Shown here piece by piece: positions 47,401 through 59,400 of a stretch of 64,000 nt of DNA (positions within the stretch are counted from its first letter, which is position 1; each line of letters begins with the position of its first letter). Both the position numbers and the translations under genes were made by a program. This DNA comes from Odiellus spinosus (taxonomy: Eukaryota > Arthropoda > Arachnida > Opiliones > Phalangiidae). The DNA lies in contig OY987231.1 of NCBI GenBank assembly GCA_963920705.1, forward strand, positions 20,189,024 to 20,253,023, read 5' to 3'. The notes beneath the pieces are model-generated. The model saw nothing but the letters and a program-made list of their open reading frames with translations, was not told where the DNA came from and ran no database searches.

Positions 47401-50400
47401 TAAAATTCCCAATTTTACGAGATCGGAGGGGTCCTAATTCATACCCCCTGTCTACGGAAAATTGGAAGTTCTCTCTCTCCACAAACGACGACGTTTTTTT
47501 GACGAACTCCAAGGCTGCTAGATATATTCGCTCGACGAACTCCCGCTCCGAAAATATCTACCGTTAGGAGGCGTACGAATCGCGCTTTTTGAAACTAGCC
47601 CATACAGAGAGGGGTAGACAAGACCAGGGAGTAATAGACTTCAAAGGAGGGTTTCATCGGCTTCTGATATTACTAAAAGAGGGATATCGCGAGACTTTAA
47701 ATTCAAGAGTTTAAATAATAAATTGTTGGTTTATCTTATAAGATAGCTATAATTAAATACCTTTTAAAGGGAAGTACCCTAATGTCTTATATGGTTGTCC
47801 GAAATAAATCAGGATAAATTGCGCCGCGTTTTAATACTTTCTTAAAATGATATCGAAATGGTTTTAATTAACCATTAAAGTCGTTTAAAGTATAATCCTA
47901 AATATGAATAAAATAAACGATGGGTTTCTTTTCTCCCTAGATAAAAGGAAGTCTTGTAACCGCAACATTATATTTTACACACTGCTGACATGGCGTCTCC
48001 TTTGAAATTGAGATTCGTCTTCGTGGGAGGTTAAACTTTTTTTAAGGGATTTCCTTGTCTAGTCAAGTTTTTAGAGATAGGACGCGGGAGCCCCTTTCAA
48101 AATGTATACCTCGTTTTAAATAAAAAAACAAAATAATAATGATGATCTTACCTGTTAATGGAGCTAACGCTTGGTATGTTGTCTTGATCACAGATGCCGT
48201 CCGCTAAAAGTCGATCTCTAATTTCCCAGGCGAACATAGTGGGATTTTGCTTTTTGTAGTTGGCTATAGCGTCGACCACTTTCGGGGTCGCGACCTTTGG
48301 TTTACTGCCGCCAATGACTCCTGGTTTTATCGACCCAGTCTCGTAGTACCTGACAAAATAAATTCAAGAAAATAGTTTAGAAATCTAAAATTGATTAGTT
48401 TTGACACAGTATGAGATATAGTTGCGTGTCTCGCTCTTCAAAGTGTAACCAAAAGTCTATAACCTTATTCCATAAAGTAAACAACGCCCCTTAGCTTAAT
48501 ACTATCAGCAAAGGGCCAGGTGAAGGTCATAGGCCATCACTTGAAAATAGGCAAAAAAAGTCATCACCGGATCGAGTAATTTGTACTCTTCCTCGATATT
48601 ATGAGTCGAGAGAGGAACTGAATTTTGGCGGGCCGCGCTTGGCTATTTACGGCGGAAGCTAGAGTGTCGCGAATCAGAATCCGCCGGTACATTTACCCTG
48701 AGTTTTGCCAATAGTATTAAGCTACGAGCCGTTGTTTACTTTTTTGGAATAAAGTGGTAAACTTTTGGTGTTAGACAAAAAGGTTTAGCGCGAGATTTAA
48801 CTCATCAGTCTATTCTAGCTGTCCGAATGTCTTATTATCTGTCGGCGTCTTGAGTATTTCCGGACAATTGAAGAAACTGTCTATCTCTACCTTGTTTCTT
48901 TTAGGGTTGGGGAAATGGTTCTCTCAATTTCAACTCGAGTTGACAGCGATAGGAAAGCTATTGGCTACTTCTGTAAGTCAATAAATCATTTAAGGGTTAA
49001 TGTATAGCCTGTCTGTCCGCGTGTTGCCAACTCGAGGTAGAATTGATTGAAACTTCGCAGTACGCGGAGTTAACTGCAAAGTAAAAATGGCAAATTCTGT
49101 ACCTCTTAAAATAGATATTTTAAAAGAAGGAAGCGGGGCCTCGAAGCTCATTATATGGAAACCGACAGAGCGAGGGAGAAGGCGGGAAAAAATAAAGTAT
49201 ATTGTGGAGCGCTGGATCACGTATATAGGCCTTTTTCGGCAAATGCACAAAGACATAGTTGGGAATTAAGCGTCTTGGAACGGGGAAACACGAGCCTCTT
49301 GTGTCGGAGCCGAAAAAGGATCCCATGTGCGGAAAGAATGGTCAAGAGCGGCGCGTACAGCATTAAGAGGTCACTGGGAAATCCCCGGCCCGGGTCCTCC
49401 CTAAGGAATGTTATATTGCCGTCTAATTCATCCTTCTAATTCTTCCCCCCTCCCCCCGCCGCTTGTTTTCTGACAAATGGCTCGCTACATTCTCCGAGTA
49501 GTTCGGTTTCTTCAGATTTCGATGACTCGCGACGGATAGGCGCTTCTCTTTCGTCTCGATCTCCAGCGCGAGTTCTAACCTTTAGTTTTCCGCCTAGCAT
49601 CTAGCCACTGTATCTTTTACCAACGCGAAGTCCCTTGGTATAATTTCAATCTCGTCTCCCGTCAAGACACGGGAATTGACACGGCTTTTAAGCGTAACCC
49701 GAAACGGGACGCGAGGGTGGTTAAGACGGAAGACGCTTTGTTCGTAGGCAGTGGTTTTTGGGGATACAAATAAGAAATTTGTCTTGATAATTTAATTCAT
49801 TATTTGCGTAAAATATTGTCGAATAGGCCATACAATCTATAATTTAGAACTCTTAAATATTTGCTGTATTTATCCAACCAACGAAATTATTTAAAAATAA
49901 GTAATACCAGAAGCCGATGAAACCCTCCTTTGAAGTCTATTACTCCCGAGTCTTGTCTACCCCTCTCTGTATGGGTTATTCTCAAAAGGCGCGATTCGTA
50001 CGCCTCCTAACGGTAGATGTTTTCGGAGCGGGAGCTCGTCGAGCGAAGATCTCTAGCAGCCTTGGAGTTCGTCCAAAAAACGTCGTCGTTTGTGGAGAGA
50101 GAGAATTTCCAATTTTCCGTAGACAGGGGGGATGAAGTAGGACCCCTTCTAACTCGTAAAATTGGAAATTTTACCCATACAGAGAGGAGCGCTATATGGA
50201 ACATTGGAGTAGTAGACTTCAAAGGAGGGTTTCATCGGCTTCTGGTAATACCTATGGTTTTTTTACTTTCCCAGTTAGGTTTTACCTGCAAAGTTAGTTC
50301 ACGTATGCCTTTGGACATCGTGCGTGATACGATACTGATGGAACTACGAGCGAAAGTTAAATCGCCAACATATGTCGAAAAAAAAACCACGAATCTTTGG

Positions 50401-53400
50401 GCAGTTAAGTCTCTGAAGAAATAACTTTAAATCCAGTGGGAATAGGTCTTTTTCTAAGAGGGGAAAACGTATAGACTTGGAAGGAGGGGTTATATATTTG
50501 TGCGTGTCTGCGGGGTCCACGCGCAACCCACGCCGCATTCAATCTTAGCTTCTATCAACTTTCTAACCCTGAACGAAAATGAGGGTCGACAGTCTGCGGC
50601 TATGGCCTCGCTTGATGTATCTAGCCACGCGTCCAGGCTCATTTCGTTCCCTTTCACTCTCCCTTGTAATATGTTTCCCCGCGCAGCGATGTTTTGGTAG
50701 CTAGCCGCCGTTGCCGACGCCGCACATGGCCAGTGCCTCGAATATATATACATATACACCCAATGTAGTACATGCACTCGTTTAAAACCTAGAAGATCCT
50801 CCCCACCATTTCCACCCTCCTACTGAAACTAGCTATCCGTCAATAGCAATACCCATCACCGAAGTTACGTCACTTTTACTTGGCCTGGGATACGTTTTAA
50901 GGGAGAGAGATAAAAAAACGTTGTAGCCTTTTGTCCGTATAACTTAGGCCTAATGCGAGAGGTATAACTTTATTAGGGAAAAGCCCCTTTATCGGCGCGG
51001 TTATCAGGTACGACTTTGTCAAAAAAATTGCGTTAAATTAATGGTCGATTAAGAATAGGAGGAAGAACTAAATTATTAGTTAATGGCACGGTCATTTTTT
51101 TTTTTTTTATTTCTTCTGGGCCAGATTCTTCTCGCCGCTTGGTACCTACATAAAGAATGACATCACACGCGAAATTCCGTTTAAGCGGGTTTCGAACACG
51201 CCTAGCCTCTTTCCGGTGGTCTTTAGCATTGTCCGTTGTATAATGTGTAAAAAAAAAAACGGATACTTAGTAATATCGTGGACTAAATAGCGAAGTTATG
51301 TCTCAATGATGTTATTCAATTTTTAACATTGATTATATACAAAATGGTATATTCATGTGTGACGTCATTCAGACTGTATATGAAATGCAAAGCTATTATT
51401 CGCTATATTCAAAGAATTCCCATATTTGGTTTAATTTTATAAATACTTCTATATTTATAAAGAAATTAGAAAAAACTTTAATTCGTAGAATTTGACTTTT
51501 AATAGTTTTAACTAAAATAATATCATTATTTTTTTATTATTATTCAACACCACATGGCAAATAAATTCAACATTTATCATTATTTTTAGTAAATGGAATG
51601 AATTAATGCGGTATTTATTAAATTATTATTGAAGTTTAATAATTCAAGTATACGCTTGACTTTACATTTATCTTAATTTGCATAACAATTGCCTAATTAA
51701 CTGTTGGAATTTTCCAATTAGGATCATTTTTGATCAAATTAGAAGATTTTTTCTCATTGGGAAAGCAGATTTCTTTCGTTATTCTATGAAAACACATTAA
51801 AATGTAAAGTAAAACCGACGTCACGCGATTTTATAATCGGCTTCGGGAATATTTAAAATTTTTAAACATTAATTTAGAGTCAGGTTGTTTGTCTACTTTA
51901 AGTCTATTAATTACTTCATCACGTAATTAATTATAACTATCTAACATAACATTAGCCCTTACGAATAGTTATTTTATACACCTATTGAATAACTGTATAC
52001 CTAGTTAATTAATGAATTAATTTTCTAGCGAAGCTTTGAATTAGTATAATTTATTAATTGATTCAGTATTCGCTCGGTATTTTTCGTAATTAGATTTAAG
52101 CTTATACGGCTAAACAGTGAGGTTTATAAATACCAAATACGATTTAGAGAGCAAACAGAATTCGTCTCTGGTTCATAGTGAATGATGACTATTTTCCGGA
52201 GAGCATTCGAACGACTGAATAATCGGGAGGGAAGTAGTTGCGTCCAGATTTCTATGGACGCAATGGCATCAATTATTGGGGAAGAGGCGACTTTTCTGGC
52301 CTCTGAATAATGCTTTTTATTGCGCGACGCATTGGGACCAGCACCGAGGTTATTCCGACCAAAACGGACGGGGACAGGGGAGAGTTTCTTTCAAAGGGGC
52401 ATTAGACCATGTACTCGAAAACGAATCAAGCACGCTGATACGAAGAAACTGAATAATAATGCCCAAAGTTCTTAATGTGAACATAAATATAACTCTGCAT
52501 GGGTTACATTCGATTAACTTCTGTTCAAAAACTACTTCGACATTTAAATATTCATATATTATTGAAACTTACCAAACGTTTCTTTTAAATCTACAAATAA
52601 TCGATATAATCTGTTAAGCCTAACTTCATTTTAATACGGATAAATACAATGATAAAATGCCAGAAAATCTGCAGCCAATCATAGAGCGTCTTATAACATT
52701 ATTTCAAACGTGGTTAACCCTAAAGAGCGCGCGAGTTTTATCGCGTTGCTTGATTAGCTGTATATTATCTGACGTATCTTACACTAGTCTAAAAATGAAG
52801 TTAGGCTTAGCGAGCTTAAATTGCAAAGTTTAACAATTTAATATAAATTAATGAGAAATTTTTGGTGAGTTTTAAAAATTATTAATATTCCTATGTTTTT
52901 TCTTTACTTTCCAAACAATAAGCGTGTCAATTTTTTGATAATTTTGTGTTTTATTTATAATTTTGTCTTTTTGTTTTTGTTTTAGGTATTGGGAACTACG
53001 CATGCGCAACTAAGACACACGAGGACTAAATTAAATTAAAAGTGCAAGAAGCATAAGCAGTTAAAAAACGTACAAGAAGCATATCAAGTTAAAAAACGTG
53101 CAAGAAGCATAAGCAGTTAAAAAACGTGCAAGAAGCATAAGCAGTTAAAAAACGTGCAAGAAGCATAAGCAGTTAAAAAACGTGCAATAAGTATAAACAG
53201 TTAAAAAACGTGCAAGAAGCATAAGCAGTTAAAAAACGTGCAAGAAGCATAAGCAGTTAAAAAACGTGCAATAAGTATAAACAGTTAAAAAACGTGCAAT
53301 AAGTATAAACAGTTAAAAAACGTGCAATAAGTATAAACAGTTAAAAACGTGCAATAAGTATAAATAGTTAAAAAACGTGCAATAAGTATAAATAGTTAAA

Positions 53401-56400
53401 AAACGTGCAATAAGTATAAACAGTTAAAAACGTGCAATAAGTTTAAACAGTTAAAAAACGTGCAATAAGTATAAATAGTTAAAAGTGCAAGGAAAAATAC
53501 GTTGGAAGTGCAAGAGAAATTGCTAGGCCAGCAAAACAAACCGCCTAAACCGAGGAAATTAACTATATATACAACCTTACGTAAGTTGGATTGCTAAAAA
53601 AAGAAACATCAATCAACTGTAACTAATCCGAAAATTAAACCAGGTAAGAAATTTCAAATTATTTGCCTCGTTAACCAAAGGTATATAGGATGAAAATAAA
53701 TAAATACAATCCATTAAATATATATATATATAAATGACATAACGGTGAAAAAATGTAACTTAAATAGGACAGCGCGGCAGTTCTCTAGTTATGTATTTGT
53801 TGATATTGACACGCGTCGTTGATTTGTTAATAGTTGGGCTGCTCATTTGATCGTATCGAAAAGAAATCCCGTATAAATACATAACGCGCGACTTAGGGGA
53901 GAGGGGATGATTTTAGGCTTAACCATCCGTAGCGTTATGATATATTATAATATACACTTGATTACCAAAAATACTTCTAAAATGGAGATCGGTTAATTTC
54001 TAACGTCTAACTTTCCTGTATAGTAATGTAAAGCCCTTTAGTAGCTAAGCCTCGTACGATTCATCATGTAGATGTTAAAGGTCGATTTAGTTGGGGGCCC
54101 CACTGGCCCCAATTTGAAAGTCAAATCACTCTTCAAGGGAGAATGCAGCCCGACAAGTGGTTTTTCAATATATTCGTTACCTTTTAAAAATACTGGCATG
54201 ATCAACAAGTTTAAAATATGCCGTAATGCAAACTATTGTTAAGCTAAAAATCTATAGTTTTTTTAACGATCTGAAAAATGTACTCGGAAGCTCGTAATAA
54301 CTTTTGGTAAATTTATTTTCAATCGTACGTTTTTTCCCAGCTACTTCGCTTTTCCAAGCAAAGTTTCTATATGAAATTAATTTAGAAACCTGACGAAAAA
54401 ATATCTTTATTTTAAAACCTTTCTTTAGGCCTTTTTAAATGATTTGTATGGTTTCCATTCTCTCTTCATAAATTAAAATATAGGAGGACAATATACTCGC
54501 GACCTAGCCACTTTTGGAAGGATCGCAATTTTCATTTTAAAATGAGTTTTTCTCTACGATTTCCGTTCTTTCTAAGGCAGTAACTTCGAATAAGGGTGGG
54601 TGACTAGGCGTGCGAGATTAAAACACGCGTACGCACCATTGACTAATCGAGAAATGATTCTTTATATACGCCTTGCAGAATTTAGAATAAATGTTTTTGT
54701 TTCCAATTCACCCCTCGCGCAATCTCTCTCGCACTCGCTATGAACCCCGTATTATTTAATAGAGGGGCTTTTCCCAGCAGTCGACGGGTTTAAAATTATC
54801 CAATCTGTCGTTTTGACTTATAATAGATGATGTAGAGAGATCTTCTGACTTTGAAATATATACGTTTAGGCTTAACAACATTTAACAGAGGGAAAAAAAT
54901 TGTTTTTCTCCGTAAATATTACAGGGTTAGTTTATTCTGGCTAATTATATGACGAAACAAACGGGTTCTTTGTTTATTTTTGGTCTTAAAATTTATGTAG
55001 TTGTACAATTTTTCATTTTTTTTTTTTGTAAGTAGATCTTAAGATAACTTAAGGTTGAAATCTTGTAGCTATTCATATTTGGGAATGTTAATTATTACGA
55101 AGAATATGAAAAATAACGTTTTTCTTGCGTTATTTAATTCAAAACTTAGACTTGAATGATTCCAAATTTAATTTTAAATTGAATTCCAAGTTTATTCAAG
55201 ATATAAATGTCTATTCTACAAAATCGTAGATTTAATGTTTCTAATCAATTACGTATAGTACGTCTAATTACATATTAACTTGGTACTCCAATATTTATTA
55301 CTCAAGGGGGACTTTGATTATTTATGTTGAAAATCATATTACTGCTAGAATTTTAGGCAAATCGGCGAATACATAAAGGGACCGGGAAACTTGTTTTCAA
55401 AATGGCTAATTATTCTTATTTAAATTAGAAAAGATCATTTGAAATAAGTCTCCGAATATATGTTAGTTCAAAATATCAATATTTTTTTTTTCCATCAAAA
55501 TATATAAAAACATCCCAAAACTATTTTAATTTCAAAGCAATTCATGGGCCAATCAGCGTTTAAACCTAGTTTTAAGCCAATTAAATGTTCTCGCTCCATG
55601 AGCGTGTAACCATGCCAACGCTCTTTACTTTGAAACGGAATTAGGCCCAAATTAGGCTTAGCGTTAAATCAACCAGAACCAGCTTTTCCGAATGTAAAAG
55701 TGAATAATTTTATCGTTAATAGCTACAATAATATCGTTTTCGCTTCGTAAAGTCATTTTAATATACTTATTGTTTACTTATAATTAAATATCTAGAAAAA
55801 TAAGTGGTCAAAGTGGCCTTTTAGTGACTCGTTAAGCTTTCCAAAAAACTATAACTGGAAATCACTTTTGATTTCGCCAAGTATAGTGGGCTTATTTAGG
55901 ATAAATTACGGGGAAATTTTAAAAATTTAGCAAGTTTATCTATTGATATTCTTACCTGCCGAGTATTTTGGAGACGCATCCGTGCGACACTCTCAGTTGG
56001 CGGCTGATGTCGCAAGGACGGACGCCTTGGTGCGCCAGATCGACGATCCGAGACCGGACAACGTCCGGCAAGGGCCTTCCGTTGACAAATACGCCACCCA
56101 GTTGGTTGACCCCGCCGTGACCTTTAATTAATCAAAAATAACGTTTGATTAGCAAATTATAACGACAGTTACTTATGGGTGCTTAATTTAAAAGCGTTGC
56201 TAGATTGAAAATACAGATATAAACTAAAATAACGGGAAATTAGTTGGCAGAACATTACCAGGATATGTCCTGTAAAGTTAAAGGGTTTGGTGTACGATTA
56301 TAGTAGGAGTTAATAAGTTAAAAATCATTTTAGAGCAAAATCAAGTACACCCATCGATATAGCTTTAAATTTAGGCCTATTAATCAATCAATATAGGTTA

Positions 56401-59400
56401 GGCTATGGGATTTAATATAAAAATTTGAAAAAATTTACGCTCTATCGATTGATGTACTTATTTTTTCTCTAAAATGATTTTTAACCTTATTACCTCACGT
56501 AATAATCTGATCGGATTAAATTACAGGAAAACACATACATTGATATCAAAACACGTGTTCTAATAATTTAATTAATCGCGATTAAAATTAATAAATTTAA
56601 GACGCGAATATTACCGAAAGTTTCCCTGAACTTCAGATTCCACCCTTTTTATATCAAAATAAATTAATTATTCAAATATTTGAAGGTTTTTAAAAAATAA
56701 TGAAATTTAAGTGTAACCCCTTATTTTCAACGGAATCAGAATGGGAACTTCCGACCTTACAAAGATCGAGGGGTAAAGAAATAAAAAAAAGAGAGAAAAA
56801 AAGCGAGATGGGACTAAGAGGAATGATTTTTCTTCTTCACCGGTCTATAATATCGCTTCGGGGCGTATATGCACCCAGGGATTTGGCCTTCTTTAATTGA
56901 TTCTAGTCTGCTGGCCTTTGATAGAACGGCCTCGCTTTGGAAACCACGGCGCAATGCTCCGCCGACCGAACGAACACCTTCCCGCCTGACCTTCCCGTGC
57001 CAGAAAGAAATATACCGAGCTTTAGGGACTTTGAAATTGAGGGCATTGGTCGATTTCTTCCACCCACCCCATACCCACGACTTGGATTTTTATAGAATTC
57101 CTTTTTTTTTCTTCTTTTTCTACTACTTCTTTTGACTGATGCTCTTTTTGTGCAAGGCCCATTCATGCACTCCTTTAAACTTTATATATAGTTTTTTTTT
57201 GATACGGATTTAAGATCTTTCCGTTTCTATATACTTTAAATTTCGTACTGTCCGTTCCTTATGTTGTTCAAGAGAAATTTGCAAAATAGTGAAAGTTTTG
57301 ACGAATTAAAATACGGTACTAAACTGCAAGTTGCTTTTGAACAGCGACAAGATGTTAAATTCCAATTTACAAGTCGCGTAGTGACGTGGCCCCTTTCATA
57401 TGTGTTGTTGATTATGGGGAAAATATTTGGAAAATTGGAGTAATAATTTAAATTTCTTTTTAAAATAGTCGATCGTTTTTCATAGTCAAAGTTGTATAAA
57501 GTACAATTATGTGACCTATATTATTAATTTAAATATCTTCAATGCGTAGATTTTAGATCAAAAAACTAGCAAATATATTATTTCAATCCTTAATTATTAT
57601 TTCTACTCGTAATAATTGGTTAAACGTATCAAAAATCATGATTAATTTGACCGGATGGAAAACGTTTAGATGCATCTCCTTGGATAAAAAAAAAATTGTT
57701 GTCAACTCCCTTTGAACACGAATTATACATGGTTCATAAAAACCTAGAAAACCTAGAAATATTACGGCATTTGAATGTTGCCACAAACTCGGGGAAAGTT
57801 TTAAAAATTTAACATAAATCAGGGCAATTAGGGAAATTTATAGAAGCACGAATACTTCGTCATACACTTTAAATTATTCTCTCTAAAATTGTTCATCTAT
57901 TGTCATTGTACGAATGAATGAGAACTAGTCCCAAGCAATTTCATCATATAATATCAATATAATTTAAAACCATGAGAATACAGTGTGAGATATGATATTC
58001 TCGTATATTTTATCCATCCCAGTATATAGCTAATCCACTTAGTGCATGCGCATCACATCGTGTAACTTGTTTTTAAGCTTCGTGAATCACGCGGTCACGG
58101 TGCACGCTGCTTTATACCTTCACCTGGACACACATGCATGTCCGGCCTTTTCCTCGCGTGCATTCGGCGCTGTTATTATTTCACCCCCACCCTTACCCCA
58201 TTGGGAACGGAGGAAGCTAAAGGCGCGCATCCTAAAACACTAACCAGGCGTAACAGCCGTCTGCGCGTTAAAAAACCATTAAATGATAATATGATTATTA
58301 ATATATAGATCCCCGCCACGCCAACTCCCACGTTCTCGCGGTGTACGGTCGCGTGTCTACGATGTGTTCGGTGTTTTGTCATGATGAGGTTTTGGCCCCT
58401 AAAAACTGTATCATTCTCAATGTGTCAAACAGCCGCGAGACATTGACGATAGAAAACAAGGCCTAAGGTGAATTTTAGTGTTTGGATGCGAGGGGAAATT
58501 TTCGAATATCTCTTGAACAACGAGAGATTTTCATTCTTGTTAAATATGAATTTGTAATCAGTTACGTTGGTTATTGCATGCCGTGATGAAAACTATTTAC
58601 TGGGGTGTTTACGTATATGTGTATTAGTGAACGTTGTACGGTTAAATCTATATATCTTAGTGCGATTTCTACACAATTGTCTTTGTTTAACACGGATAAA
58701 GATATAATAGCGTAATATTATTGAAAGCCTCGTAAATAATATAGTTAACTTTATATTTAGTTAAATAATTAAGTTATAACATTTCTAAATAAATTATTTT
58801 GTACAGCAAACATGCTCTTAAATACCGAGTTTGGAAATCCGATATCGTACGTCGAGAAGATAGTTATAATAGGCCAATGGAAGAAAGTCCTTCATAATAT
58901 TACGAAAAAAAAATAAACGTTTGAATATAAAATTTTTTAGAAACCTGATGTTGTTTCCCGCGCGTTTTACGCGACTAGGCAGCGCGTTGTTATTACTTTT
59001 CGCGCGCTTCGGTTCCGCTCGAGTGTATAGTTGACGCTTAAAGGTGAAGATTCCCCTTCGTCGATCTTAATGCATGAGTGACCCCGCCGAGGGCCGCGTG
59101 AAATAGTGAAATCGCCGTCGGTCAGCGAAGCTCCGGTACTACGAAAGCCTTAACTGGGAGGGGCCGAAGTTAACCCTGTTATCTCTCACTCTCTTTCTCT
59201 CTCTCTTCGTCTCTCTCCGGCTTAAGTACCGCGCTGGACACGCTGCTGCCTCTTTCTCTCTATCTCGTATTTTTTTCTTTTTTTTTTTTTTTTTTTTGGT
59301 CAAGCGGAGCGCCGGGAACGTAAAGGGTCGGACTCTATATATCCCGTCTCTTCGGGGTCCGCGTACCCGTTTTTAAAAGGGGCTTCGAACGGCACCGGCG

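Larger units (their letters stand above)
35259..48151 (-). other. Intron 3 of Pax2/5/8
   Basis: 12.9 kb, phase 2. It contains three family B elements (38803, 40540, 45315), two family A elements (42329, 47330), a diverged J repeat (45825-46070), an A31 tract at 41409-41439, GA/CT microsatellites near 44775-44800 and 46320-46365, and a hairpin at 36431-36475. GC-richer patches without recognised content lie at 37100-38100, 41280-41860, 43000-43420 and 44330-44960. The remaining AT-rich stretches show nothing I can name. Confidence 0.9.
48350..55955 (-). other. Intron 2 of Pax2/5/8
   Basis: 7.6 kb, phase 2. It contains a fold-back element (48448-48770), a family A MITE (49908-50244), a TAAT-rich block (51890-52440), a 28-bp minisatellite (53041-53490) and an old family D copy (54134-54470). 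The stretches 48990-49750, 50252-51880 and 54471-55955 show no gene or repeat I recognise; the first is relatively CpG-rich. Confidence 0.9.

Noticed and set aside
53041..53490. CRISPR-like array
   Set aside because: Units are contiguous with no unique spacers; a eukaryotic minisatellite.
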